Part shown: positions 1 to 10,192 of the stretch, piece by piece | Layout: every line of letters begins with the position of its first letter | Position numbering within the stretch: position 1 is the stretch's first letter | Assembly (NCBI GenBank): GCA_963682055.1 | Contig: OY821742.1 | Coordinates: forward strand, 991,316 to 1,055,315 | Origin: Primula veris | Taxonomy: Eukaryota > Streptophyta > Magnoliopsida > Ericales > Primulaceae | Direction of reading: 5' to 3' | DNA length: 64,000 bases | The notes under the pieces: model-generated | Databases searched by the model: none | What the model was told of the DNA's origin: nothing | Seen by the model: the letters and a program-made list of their open reading frames with translations, nothing else | Position numbers and translations under genes: made by a program

Positions 1-56
1 CGAATGATATATGCCAAAATACTATGTAAGTAACTAACCACAAACAGTGTGCCTCA

Positions 57-430
57 TCAAAACCTTACCAGAGCAAACTCAATGGGAAAATCTCTGATCG
101 AAGGAAAAAGAGTGCAACAGTGGTAGTAGTAGGGGATCAACCACAAAACAGGTGCCTCATCAAAACCTTGCCAGAGTAAACCCAGTGGGAAAAAACTCTG
201 GTCGAAGGACAAAAGAGTACACAGTGGTAAGAAGTATACGACAGGATACTCCCCCTGATTTCGGCAATCCATAGTGAGGTATAACCGGGAACGTGTCGCT
301 AAAAACCTTGTCAAGGAAAAACCAGTGGGAAAAACCTTGTACTAAGGACAAAAAGAGTACACATGCATACAACAGGATGCTCCCCCTCACTTGCACACGA
401 CAGGGTGCAAGGATTTCGACTCCGACATAA
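57..430 (-). repeat. Degenerate tandem repeats with polypurine-like tracts, 3' region of the copia element
   Basis: Three imperfect copies begin near 52, 150 and 292. Each holds, on the plus strand, a block like AAAACCTTGCCAGAG, then CAGTGGGAAAAA, then a CGAAGGA/TAAGGA-AAAGAGT block. Two copies continue into a CTCCCCCT run (about 251-257 and 380-387), which on the coding strand is a GGGGGAG purine tract typical of the plus-strand primer site next to a copia 3' LTR. Which tract primes cannot be told because the LTR is outside the window. Confidence 0.7.
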
Positions 431-439
431 AATGTCGCT

Positions 440-1054
440 CTAAGGTAGCTCAGATAGCCTACGTAGGCCAATCGCCCGTACGTGCTTCTGAAAAGAATGC
501 TTTGGCAGTGACTTGGTGAACAAGTCAGCGTGGTTATTCTCTGAACCAATATGCTTCACTTCAATCTTTTGAAGCGTTTGTTGTTCATGTGTAAAGAACA
601 ACTTTGGCGAGATATGCTTAGTGGCATCACCTTTGATATAACCATGCTTCGCTTGATCGATCACAGCGGTGTTGTCCTCATAAATAACAACTGGTTCATC
701 ATGATCGTAAGCTAGATCACAGGTGCTTCGAATATGGCCAATAACTGCTCGAAGCCAGACACACTCTCTAGTCGCCTCATAGAGCGCGAGTAGCTCAGAG
801 TGGTTAGTCGAAGTGGCCACTAGAGTCTGTTTACGAGACCTCCAGGATATCGCCGTGTTCCCAATGGTAAAGACATAACCAGATTGGGAACGTCCCTTGT
901 GCGGGTCTGATAAGAAACCAGCATCGGCATAGCCGACAAAGGTTGCGTTATTTCGAGGATCAATAGAGCTAGATCCACTCAACGCAAAGGGATAGAATAA
1001 GCCCATGTCTGTAGTACCTCTAAGGTAACGGAAAATGTCTTTTATGCCAGTCTA
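440..1054 (-). pseudogene. Copia pol, RNase H segment
   Basis: This is the C-terminal part of the copia polyprotein. The Ty1/copia RNase H catalytic residues are visible: Asp in YADAGF, Glu in HSELLA, Asp in YEDNTA and Asp in HADLFTK, followed by the usual FTKSLP tail. It lies in the same frame as the RT segment but is cut off by a TAG at 1052-1054, after the residues STRRH, where the family normally carries a tryptophan. The ATG at 1006 is internal to the ancestral protein and not a real start. It is non-functional as a separate unit. Confidence 0.88.
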
Positions 1055-3037
1055 GTGGCGGCGTGTTGACGCGGTGCTGTGTCGAGCTAGACAATTCACA
1101 GCAAACGAGATGTCCGGTCTAGTACATTGGGCCAAGTACAATAGTGCGCCTATTGCACCCAGATATGAACACTCATGGCTCGATATCTCTTCATCGTCCT
1201 CCTTTGGACGGAAGGGGTCCTTATTAATGTCTAGAGAGCGGACGACCATGGGAGTAGAGGATGGCTTAGCGTCACTATGACTAAAGCGCCTCAACACCTT
1301 TTGGGTGTAGCTTTCTTGATGGACTAAAACTCCATCTTTACGGTGCTCGATCTGCAGGCCGAGGCAATACCGTGTCTTCCCAAGATCTTTCATTTCGAAT
1401 TCCTTCTTCAGGATTTCAGCAGTTTCGAACAACTCTTTCGAGGTTCCTATGAGATTCATATCATCTACATAGACTGCGATAATCGCATATCCTGAAGTGG
1501 ATTTCTTTATGAACACGCATGGGCATAGTTCATTATTAACATATCCCAAGCCGATCAAGTATTCACTTAGACGGTTATACCACATCCGTCTGGATTGTTT
1601 CAATCCATATAGTGATCGTCTCAGTCTAATCGAGAACGTGTTCCGTGGACGGGAACTACTTGATTCAGGCAACTTAAGTCCATCAGGGACTCTCATGTAA
1701 ATCTCTGTGTCCAGATCCCCGTAGAGATACGCTGTGACCACATCCATGAGCTGCATGTTCAGTTTTTCGGAAACTACTAAACTGATTAAGTAGCGGAACG
1801 TTATAACGTCCATTACGGGAGAATACGTCTCATCGTAATCAATTCCAGGGCGTTGAGAGAAACCTTGCGCCACAAGGCGAGCTTTGTATCTAACAAACTC
1901 ATTATTCTCATTTAGCTTCCTTACGAAAACCCATTTATGACCAACTGGTCTAACATTGGGCGGTGTTGGAGCGACAGGTCCAAACACCATTCGTTTCGTT
2001 AAGGAATCCAATTCAGCCTGGATTGCTTGTTTCCATTGAGGCCAGTCCGTTCTTCGCTGACACTCAGCAACGGTACGAGGTTCCATGTCATCATTGTTCA
2101 TAATGTCAGTGGCCACTGCGTATATGAACACATCATCGATGACAGTCTCGTTTCGCTTCAAAATATCGTCTAAACTAGTATAATCGACAGATATTTCGAG
2201 GTTATCGGGATGATTAGGAAATGGTGTTTCATCTGGAACACGCTTCTCTAATACATCACCGTGATCCTTAATGATCTCGTGTGGCAAAACAGATGCGACA
2301 GGATTTCTCCTCTTTCGAGGCAGAACATCCTTGGAACCGGACGGCCTTCCTCTTTTTTTCGGAAGGGCGGCGGAATGAACGGCCGACGGCAGCGTCCTTT
2401 GCTCGGTGGGTACAACCGGAGCAATGTGTTCAACCGGAACACGGCGTCTCACAGGGACGTCTATCCTTGCAGGCACATTTGCAGCAGGTATATGTGATCT
2501 CGTGACATTCGCTAGGTCATTAAATGCGTCTAGCATTTGATTTGCAACATTTTGCAGACATAGGATTCTCTGCACTTCCTTATCACTATGTGCAGTTGGG
2601 GGATCTAGATGAGACATAGTGGGTACATGCCACGTTAATTCACGTCGTTCCTTATCAACGTTAACGTGCATTTCTCCCCCTAACGACGGGAAGAGTGTCT
2701 CATCAAAGTCACAATCCGCATGTCTAGCGGTAAAGAGATCGCCTGTCAAGGGCTCTAAATAGCGTATTATGGACGGGGATTCATAACCGACATATATGCC
2801 CCGTCGTTTCTGAGGTCCAAATTTGGAACGCTTAGGCGGCTCAATTGGAACATTGACTAAACACCCAAACACGCGTAAATGTGAGACATCGGGCTCATAT
2901 CCAGTTACCAACTGGTACGCAGATAGTGGTTGGGTGGCCATGGGCCTCAGACGGACCAACGCAGCAGCATGCAAAATGGCATAGCCCCACGCAGAAATAG
3001 GAAGTTTGGTGCGCATAACCAAAGTCCTAGCAATCAT
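1052..3037 (-). pseudogene. Copia pol, integrase C-terminal part and reverse transcriptase
   Basis: The 661-codon open stretch starts just past the last catalytic Glu of integrase, continues through the integrase C-terminal region (LRVFGCLV, RRGIYVGYESP), and then a full RVT_2 reverse transcriptase. RT landmarks are WKQAIQAELDSL, VGHKWVFVRKL, YKARLVAQGF, DVVTAYLYGDLD with the first catalytic Asp, SLYGLKQS, and YVDDMN with the catalytic DD pair. A TAA at 3038-3040 separates it in frame from the upstream integrase segment; a TAG at 1052-1054 separates it from RNase H. The middle (about 2050-2700) is a low-conservation linker. Confidence 0.92.
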
Positions 3038-4009
3038 TTACAATCGCTTAATGAAAGCTTCTGCAAGGCCGTTTTGGGTATGAACATACACAACTGGGTG
3101 TTCAAGATTAATTCCCAAAGTCATGCAATAGTCATCGAAAGTTTTCGATGTAAACTCCGCAGCATTATCAAGTCTAATAGACTTTATCGGATAATCCGGA
3201 TGATGAGCCCTCAATTTAATGATCTGGGCTAGGAGTTTTGGAAACGCTGCGTTTCTTGTGGACAACAAAGCTACGTGTGACCATCTTGTCGATGCATCAA
3301 CTAAAACCATGAAATATTTAAATGGTCCGCATGTTGGTTGGATAGGTCCACAAATATCTCCTTGAATTCTTTCAAGGAATTGGGAAACCAATTTCGTAGG
3401 TTTCACACGAATTGGTTTGAGATTAGTCTTTCCAATCGAGCATGCTTGGCATAGGCTTTTCGGATTTATCACGAAATTCTTTCCTCCAAGAGGATGCCCA
3501 TGAGATGCGTTCATCGTTTGAAGCATCGTATTTTGACCCGGGTGTCCCAGCCGGTCATGCCATAGCATAAAAGTGCTCTCATCAATCGGCGCCCACCGAA
3601 TGATTAGATTGCTTTCAAAGTTTTGGATTATAGTAACATACAAACCACTTGAAAGACATTTCAACTTCTCCAGAATACGCTTTTGGTCGTATTGAGTGGA
3701 GGTAATGTGAAGGTATTCAATACCATTTTCACGAGCAGTTTCAAGATGAAACTTATTTTCTCGGATATCCTTAAAACTCAACAAGGTACGACTGGACCTC
3801 GGAGAATATAAGGCCTCAGATACTTCAACAGGAGTACTATTTGACAACGTAAATTTAGCTTTACCAAAGCCTTCAACAAGGGTCGACGGGCCCGAAATTG
3901 TTGTCACTGAGGTTACTTTAGGCGTAAAGTTGATAAAAAACCATTTATCTTTTAATATAGTGTGTGTAGTGCCACTATCAACTAGACAATCAACTGCCCC
4001 ACAATACAT
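3038..4009 (-). pseudogene. Copia pol, protease and integrase core
   Basis: The segment opens with an aspartic protease motif, CLVDSGTTHTIL. It continues with a gag-pre-integrase zinc finger (H-x4-H in LWHDRLGHPG, then C-x2-C in LCQACSIGK). The integrase core follows, with the catalytic triad Asp (GDICGP), Asp (RLDNAAEF) and Glu (GLAEAF). Reading stops at a TAA at 3038-3040, four residues after the Glu motif, and resumes in the same frame at 3037, so one base change ended the frame. About 230 AT-rich bases (4010-4237) lie between it and gag. Confidence 0.9.
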
Positions 4010-4237
4010 GCCTAAAAGTAAAATAATTTAAAGTCGGTCACACGAATAAAAGGAATTGCTCAATGAAATAACTTTAAATTATACGAGAAATGTTCAAAAC
4101 ATTATCCATAAAACAAACCATAATCCAAAAGAAATGAACAATATCCAAAGGAAAAAACATAATCCGAAATGGAATTGAAATAACATAATCCAGGAGCAAA
4201 ACAGCTCAATTATTAAAAGAAACGAAGAAAAAAAACT

Positions 4238-5231
4238 TTATTCTTCCATGTGAGCATCAAAGTCAGGGGTCTCAAGAGTTTCTTTTGCACTAACTTCAAT
4301 CATGTTGGTTTCGACCCTTCTACCCTTGTGGTAGTTTTCGACTTCTTGGGGAGTTGCCCTACGTCCTTTGCATATGACCATTTCCACCACATTTATAGCA
4401 CAGAGTTGGCATATCGGCCGGTTCTCTTGCTTTGGGACGACTGGCCCGGTTGTTCCTACCACCACGAGACTGCCTAGGAGGAGCCACAGGTCCTTGGTTC
4501 GGACGATTGTCCAAACCTCGCTTGGCTGGACGAGCATTACGCTCACCCCTGTTACTTGGCTGACGGGACGACAGGCCCTTTTCTCGTTTCCCATATCGTG
4601 GACGAGGTCCACGAACAACATTAGCATCAGGCATTGGAATTGCCTTTGAACCAGCAGGACGAGAATTACTGTTCATCATTAAAATGAGACTATTCTTCTC
4701 GTCCAATAACAACTGGGTGATGAGCTCGGGAAATTTGGTGAATTTAGACTGACGATATTGCTTTTGGAGCAAGATGTCAGAACTAGGAAATGTGGTGTAC
4801 GTTTTCTCCAATAAGTCACTGTCGGTGAGTGTTTCACCACAGTATTGGAGAGTAGCACGAATTCTGCATACTTCAGCGTTATATTTTTCAACGCTTTCAA
4901 AGTCCTGAAATCGCAGATTCAGCCAATCACGGCGGGCTTCAGGAAGCCAAATGGTCTTTTGGTGGTCGAAACGCTCTTTCAGAGAGTCCCACAATGCCTT
5001 TGGTGAGGTGGTCGCTATGAACTCAGATTTTATGGGGTTTGATAAGTGGCGGCGAAACAGAATCATCGCCCGAGCACTCATTTCACGCGTTACTTCCATT
5101 TCACGCTCCTCCTCATCATATATGACATCCAATAAGCCTTGGGCATCTAAATGGTTTTGGATATCCTGACTCCAATCCAAGTAATTCTTGCCGGCAGCAT
5201 CCAAAATTGGAAAGTCAAGCTTGATTGACAT
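4238..5231 (-). pseudogene. Copia gag (UBN2/retrotran_gag type) with zinc knuckle, frameshifted
   Basis: The protein begins with MSIKLDFPILDAAGKNYLDW, the usual N-terminus of copia gag, followed by helical gag core motifs (ALWDSLKERF, WLNLRFQDFESVEKYN). A basic Arg/Gly/Pro-rich linker leads to a CCHC zinc knuckle that starts CYKCGGNGH. Immediately after that His the frame ends at 4359. The knuckle's last Cys and an acidic C-terminal tail (to 4238) are found in another frame, so a small indel near 4365-4385 broke the gene. In the intact family this protein packages element RNA in cytoplasmic particles. Confidence 0.85.
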
Positions 5232-6822
5232 TTTTCTACAACAGGAGAAAAGAAAAGAAAGACTGGATTAGTCATCATATAAAACAACGGGTTTATATGT
5301 TTATGGTTTGTATAAGCACAAACTTTATTTCGAAACAACAGGTTCGAAAAACAAGTTTTGCTTTTAAGTGAAGAGGTTCTCTTTGATCGAACGACAGGTC
5401 GATCCTGAGACACCAATTCGGCGAATACATATCTATATAGACACATTCGGGGAAATTATTATTTACTCAACCCCTTTCGGTAGCTCTATTTGAACATGAC
5501 CAGGAAAGACGGTGAGGGGGGTGGGCACGAATGCCTCTTAAAAACCGACCTCATTAGGAGAACGACTTCCGCCTTTATCTTTCCTAGACATCGTATCCAA
5601 ATAGGTGAGCCTATTTGGGGAAGATTCATAATTTTTCCAACTTAAATGTGAATATATACGATTTTCGCATTTTATATATGGCAATAATATTAACAGCATA
5701 GAGAATATCTATATAGATTAACCACACATATATAAACAGGCAATAAATATATTTTAGGATCTATCTAATCATGCAGTAGATTTGGTGTTATAAACAAATC
5801 AATTTAAGATTATCAATCAATCCATAAAGATTCTAACATATCAAATCAAATCAATTTAGATCTAATCCAATAACTAACTGCCATATGTGATATTTATATA
5901 TATGCTATTACCAAAATATATGATTATACTAACAAGATATCAATCAATTATCTATGTTTATTGCCATATGAATAATTCTATACATGGTAATTTTTAACAT
6001 GCAAGGAAGCAATATATTTTTAATTACCAATCAATTCTATATATGGTAAAAAAAATATTTTAACATGCAAAGGGTTAAATTTACATGGAAACATATCAAT
6101 TTATTCAATTAAATTGCAATTTATTCGCTTGCCTTTTCATAAAAAAAATTATATGCATGTGTGTCTATATTTACCAAATATTGTATCTTATCAACCATAT
6201 GTACTGTTTTCGTATAAGTATTATACTACAGGATCATGTGTGTAATTTCAGCAAACTATAAATCTATTTACAGCATTATTACATATACAGTCCAGAATTT
6301 CAGACAAGTTTCAGTTTAGTCCTTGAGTAATTTACAGAATAGTTTACAGCTTTCAGAGAATTACAAATCAGTACATACATTTCAGTTTTTTTTCAGATTT
6401 AATCCGAGAGATTAATACATGTTTTACAATTACATCATTAATAGTTTAAGAACCTTGATTATGTATGTATGTACTCAGTACCAGTAGCATAAGATTTTTT
6501 TTTTTTTTTTTAAAAACCTACGCAGGAAATTGATGATCAGTAGCAGTAGCATAAGGTTTCAATTTCAATTTACAAATTTTGTAACATGGCAGTAGCATAC
6601 AAACATGCTATAGTAACATTCAAACATGCAATTCGTGCATAGTAACATACAAACATGCAGTATCAGTACAAACATGTAATATGTAACGTGTATGGTATAA
6701 AAAAATTTATATCCGGGTACCTTACGCACGGTATGTTGGTGAAGGTCGATATAGCAAAATACTTTTAAAAAAATCCGGATAAACCTCAAGGTTTATTGAA
6801 CCCAGAATCCGTACTCCAATCT
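5232..6822 (-). other. Copia leader (untranslated region)
   Basis: About 1.6 kb lies between the primer site and the gag ATG. It is strongly AT-rich, has no convincing open frame, and contains repeated CATGC/ACATGC-like words (for example 6590-6670). I see no internal promoter or RNA gene in it. Confidence 0.6.
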
Positions 6823-6843
6823 CCGAGAGCAGTGCTGATAACG
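6823..6843 (-). other. Copia primer-binding region
   Basis: Directly downstream of the LTR on the minus strand is CGTTATCAGCACTGCTC. It does not match the common TGGTATCAGAGC initiator-Met site. The CGTTATCAGCAC word is one I associate with a group of plant copia elements thought to use an internal tRNA segment as primer; that link is from memory. Confidence 0.5.
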
Positions 6844-7036
6844 TGTTGTAATACACTATTAGCTATGTATTTAGGGAGACAGAAGTAGAGAGAGAGGGGG
6901 AACAATATAGTCTTTTATTATGAATTGATGTATAATACAAGACCCCTTGCCCTCTTTATATAGATAGAGGGGTATGGTTACAAGACCTGCATGGGCCCAT
7001 AAAGGATAAGCCCAATAGTCCAATAATCTTACAACA
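6844..7036 (-). repeat. 5' LTR of the copia element
   Basis: The 193-bp repeat starts TGTTGTAAG and ends TTACAACA on the minus strand, giving the TG...CA ends and an inverted TGTTGTAA. It includes a TATA-like ATCTATATAAAGAGGG (about 6950-6966) and a run of AATAAAAGA (about 6914-6922). Only one LTR is in the window, so the ends come from motif and from the abrupt change in sequence at 7037. Confidence 0.8.
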
Positions 7037-7205
7037 TTTAGTTAATTTTTGGATTTTAGATTTTGAAAATATGAGAATGTTTGGAAAGTCAGATTATTCC
7101 GTTTCTGAAAATTTGATTTTTAGGTCGAATTTTTTTTAAAATCCAGATTTTTAAAATAACCGATTTTGGAAGAAAAAAAAATATGTTACCAAACATATCT
7201 AGTCG
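7037..7205. repeat. MITE-like repeat, copy 1, left end removed by the copia insertion
   Basis: The sequence runs parallel to 58010-58212: ATTTTTGGATTTTA, a GTTTGG(A/C)AA(G)TCAGATTATTC block, TCTGAAAATTTGATTTTTAG and a terminal ACCAAACAT. Copy 2 has inverted ends resembling TGTTTGGTAAC. Copy 1 keeps the right end but starts at the LTR edge, about 12-15 bp into the element. Internally it is AT-rich and partly self-complementary. No coding capacity. Confidence 0.6.
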
Positions 7206-7339
7206 ATTACCTAAACCGGTTGTGAAAATTACAATGCAATGAAAACCATGTATACCTAGCAAGTAAAACCTTTCCATATATGTTATAACATATTGGTTAC
7301 GGGAATGAATGAAAAGTAGATTTATATGGAATAGAATGG

Positions 7340-8703
7340 TACCTTTAAAGGTCTCTTGATTTATGTGGAAATTATTTAACCAAGCTGTTTCCTTGGATTG
7401 CAACCTGCATAAATTTGGCATTAATATAGCCTCTATGTGTGGATGTTGCCAAAATTCAGAAGAAACATTTGATCATGTTTTTAGTAATGGTATAGTTGCA
7501 AATGAGGTTTGGAATTTCTTTGAAACTAAATGGGGTATTATTACTCAGAATAATTCTTTGTTTGGAAGAATTAATAGCTGGTGGTCTTATATCATTAAGA
7601 AAAAGAGTTTTTCTGAAAGGAAATTTTGTCAGGTTCTTCCTTCTATCATTATTTGGGTTATTTGGAAATCCAGATGTTCATGTAAATTTGAAAATATCAA
7701 AATGAGGTCTGGCAATATTATTCTAAATTCTGAAGAGCTGATTATTCAGTCTGGTTATAGGGAGAAAGATTTTTCTTATTCTAATTACAGTGGAAAGAAG
7801 ATTATTAAAAAAGTCACCATTATTAAGTGGTTTTATCCACCAACTGGGTATTTAAAATTAAACATACATGGCTGCTACAAAAAAACTGAGGTTTTTAATG
7901 GAATTGGTGGTCTAATTAGAGATGAAAAGGGTTCTTTTATCAAAGGGTTTTTCAGGGCTATCACCAGTAATTCAGCTCTTTATTCTGAGCTCAAAGCCCT
8001 ATATTATGGTCTACAAATCTCACCAAAAAGGCTCCTAATAATTGAGAGTGATTTTTTACAGTTAATTAATATCATCGAAGGTAAACAAAAATGCCCTTGG
8101 CTAGCTTTTGATCTATTTAAATGTATTAAAGATCAATTAAAAGAAGGAGAGTACCTGTTTAGGTATGTGGCGCGAGAAGGCAATAAAGCTGCTGATCTAC
8201 TTGCGAATTGGGAGGGTATCACCATCTCTACTTGTTTGGATGATTTTCCACAGGTATTAAAAGGGATTATATCTACTGAAGCTAAAGGTTTTCCTAATCT
8301 AAGATTTTGATGAAGATGAAGTTGGAAACATAGTTTCTTTATTTATGTTTAATTTTAAGAGGAAGAAGAAGATGAAGATTGTTGAAGAAATGAGAGTTTT
8401 TCTCTCTCTTAGGTTATTTCTCAGAGAGAAATGAAGAGGTGCAAGATGACAGATGTTATTACATCTGTTTTCATGTCCAGTCCCTCAAGTTTCAAGCGTC
8501 ATCCTATTGAGTCCAAATTTAGCAATTTTTAGATATTAAGTTTCAGTTATCTCAATTGGATGTAATAGTTTGTTTTAATTTCTTTTAGGTCTCTTAATTA
8601 GAGATCCTCTCTGTAATTACTCTTGTTTTCTATCTGTGGGGTCTTCCTTCGCAGCTTGTTTTAATAAATTGTGGGTATCCCCACTAATAATTTAAAAAAA
8701 AGA
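7340..8703 (+). mobile_element. 5'-truncated LINE (L1-type non-LTR retrotransposon)
   Basis: The insert comprises the 3' end of a LINE ORF2 (7363-8310), a 390-bp 3' UTR and a short A-rich tail near 8692-8701. The 5' boundary is uncertain; the coding match begins close to 7363. Truncation from the 5' side and a 3' A-tail are the expected outcome of target-primed reverse transcription. I could not find a convincing target duplication. Confidence 0.75.
7363..8310 (+). pseudogene. LINE ORF2 C-terminus: zf-RVT and RNase H-like (RVT_3) domains
   Basis: The 315-residue frame has no reverse transcriptase or endonuclease, only the tail of ORF2. Residues about 25-60 carry the Cys/His cluster of the zf-RVT domain (MCGCCQNSEETFDHVF). 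Residues about 160-300 are an RVT_3 RNase H fold: LKLNIHGCYK, GGLIRDEKG, SELKALYYGL with the Glu, IIESDFLQLI with an Asp, and VAREGNKAADLLAN. The first catalytic Asp of the usual NxDG motif is replaced (NIHGC), so it may be inactive. The frame is uninterrupted, which points to a fairly young insertion. It is not a host gene. Confidence 0.85.
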
Positions 8704-10192
8704 GAGTAGAATATTAGATTTACCAATATTGTGTGATAATTTAACTTACCCAAAAAAGTGTGATAAATTAGGATGCTGGCTTCATGTTTGATTGATTAAA
8801 ACTGGATCTAACCCGTCCAATTGCATCTAACAACTCAAATTTAATTATTGTTTTTATTTATGACAAGTGTACTCATTTTACTGAATCACTTCTCACATCA
8901 TTCCCTATTATTTTTCTCAATGGATGCAGTTGTTTTAATTCTTAAAAATCCCCAAATTATCAGAAGTGGAATCACAAAATCCAAATTTAATTATGAGGTT
9001 GAAATTGGTGCTTTTCCTAGAATTGGATTACGAAAGTTGATGAGTTTTTAATGTTGTCACTAGCTACTTATATTCATTCTATGTATATGCCATGTTTTAT
9101 TTATTGATACTATATAATTATGCTATTAATCGTGTCTCACGCGTTGCGTGTGTGACACGTAATATAATAAAAATATATAAAATATGTATAGTTATGATAT
9201 AAATACGTTGATAATAAAAAAACATAGTTTAAGATTTAAAATAATATTTGATTATTAAAGAGTGATAAATAGTTTTATTAGTTTTTACTTGTTATATTTT
9301 TATGGGAGTATGATATTATTGTAATTAATATAAATACACAGGGATATTTTTGAAAAAAAAATGGTTAAATTGAACCGTCTCATTTGACCTGGTTCGGGTC
9401 ATTATAACATAGTGATATTGTTGGTTTATTAAAGGGCTATAGTGTGGGACACAAATGTCGGTGACCCTCAGTTCTCATATATTTCTTATCGTTTTACAAA
9501 ATCATTATCAGTTTTACTTGTTCAACTATTTATCATCTGAATAGTGCCACTATTTATTTTCCAAGTTATTGTTACACCAAAAGATAATTATGACAGATTT
9601 CAGATTTTGACATTAACTCTTCAACTATTTTGACATTAACGTTACATCAGATTTCACTAGTTATATTTATCTTTTATGTAGATGCCTTAATTTTACCGAT
9701 ATAATGCATTTGCATTTGGAGTTCGAAGTATGGGGGCAGTTTATACCGTAGAAACAGTGGTAATAGTACATTCGACCCCACTAAAATCTCTATTAATGAA
9801 AAAACAATCATTCTAAACATGTTAACCGATATATCGATGTGAGACAGTATAATAACTCAACACTCTATTACATTGTGACCCAATATTTCAAAGATGCAAT
9901 GAGTGAATATATTAAATTAGATGGAGGGGTGAACGTTATCATCGACGACACGTCCTGATACCATGTAAGGGTACATCCAATCTCACTAAAATGTCCCGAT
10001 CATATAGGATGAAGAGAAACCCATTTATATAGACTACAAATTTAATCGATATGTTAACAATGTAGGACAATATAACTCTAATAGCATTCCACTCCCAGCA
10101 CATATTTTTCTACTATAACAAGTTAATTTCTTACAAATCCACATACTAAAACACTCTATAAGCACATAGTATATCTAATTGAATATATATTT
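8704..10192. other. AT-rich spacer downstream of gene A
   Basis: No gene is supported. At 8708-8745 and 9085-9460 there are stretches matching, in the same orientation, the sequence past the 3' end of gene B (42765-42795 and 43722-43860). A GC-rich palindromic word, CACGCGTTGCGTGTG (9137-9151), recurs at 44041-44055. Around 9750-10110 two loosely similar blocks carry CCACTAAAATCTC/CTCACTAAAATGTC and AATCGATATGTTAAC-like words. Confidence 0.5.

Larger units (their letters stand above)
1..7036 (-). mobile_element. Ty1/copia LTR retrotransposon, decayed, truncated by the window edge
   Basis: On the minus strand the order is LTR (6844-7036), primer-site region, long leader, gag (5231 down to 4238), protease, integrase, reverse transcriptase and RNase H (4009 down to 440). 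The order protease-integrase-RT-RNase H defines Ty1/copia. Downstream of RNase H comes a tandem series of polypurine-like repeats (57-430). The 3' LTR must lie before base 1, so neither the target duplication nor the LTR divergence can be read. Coding is broken by a frameshift in gag and two in-frame stops in pol, so this copy cannot supply its own proteins. A MITE-like repeat starts abruptly at 7037, the outer edge of the LTR, suggesting the copia inserted into it. Confidence 0.93.

Noticed and set aside
8848..9051. Small plus-strand ORF past gene A
   Set aside because: Hydrophobic, AT-rich and without any motif; probably chance.
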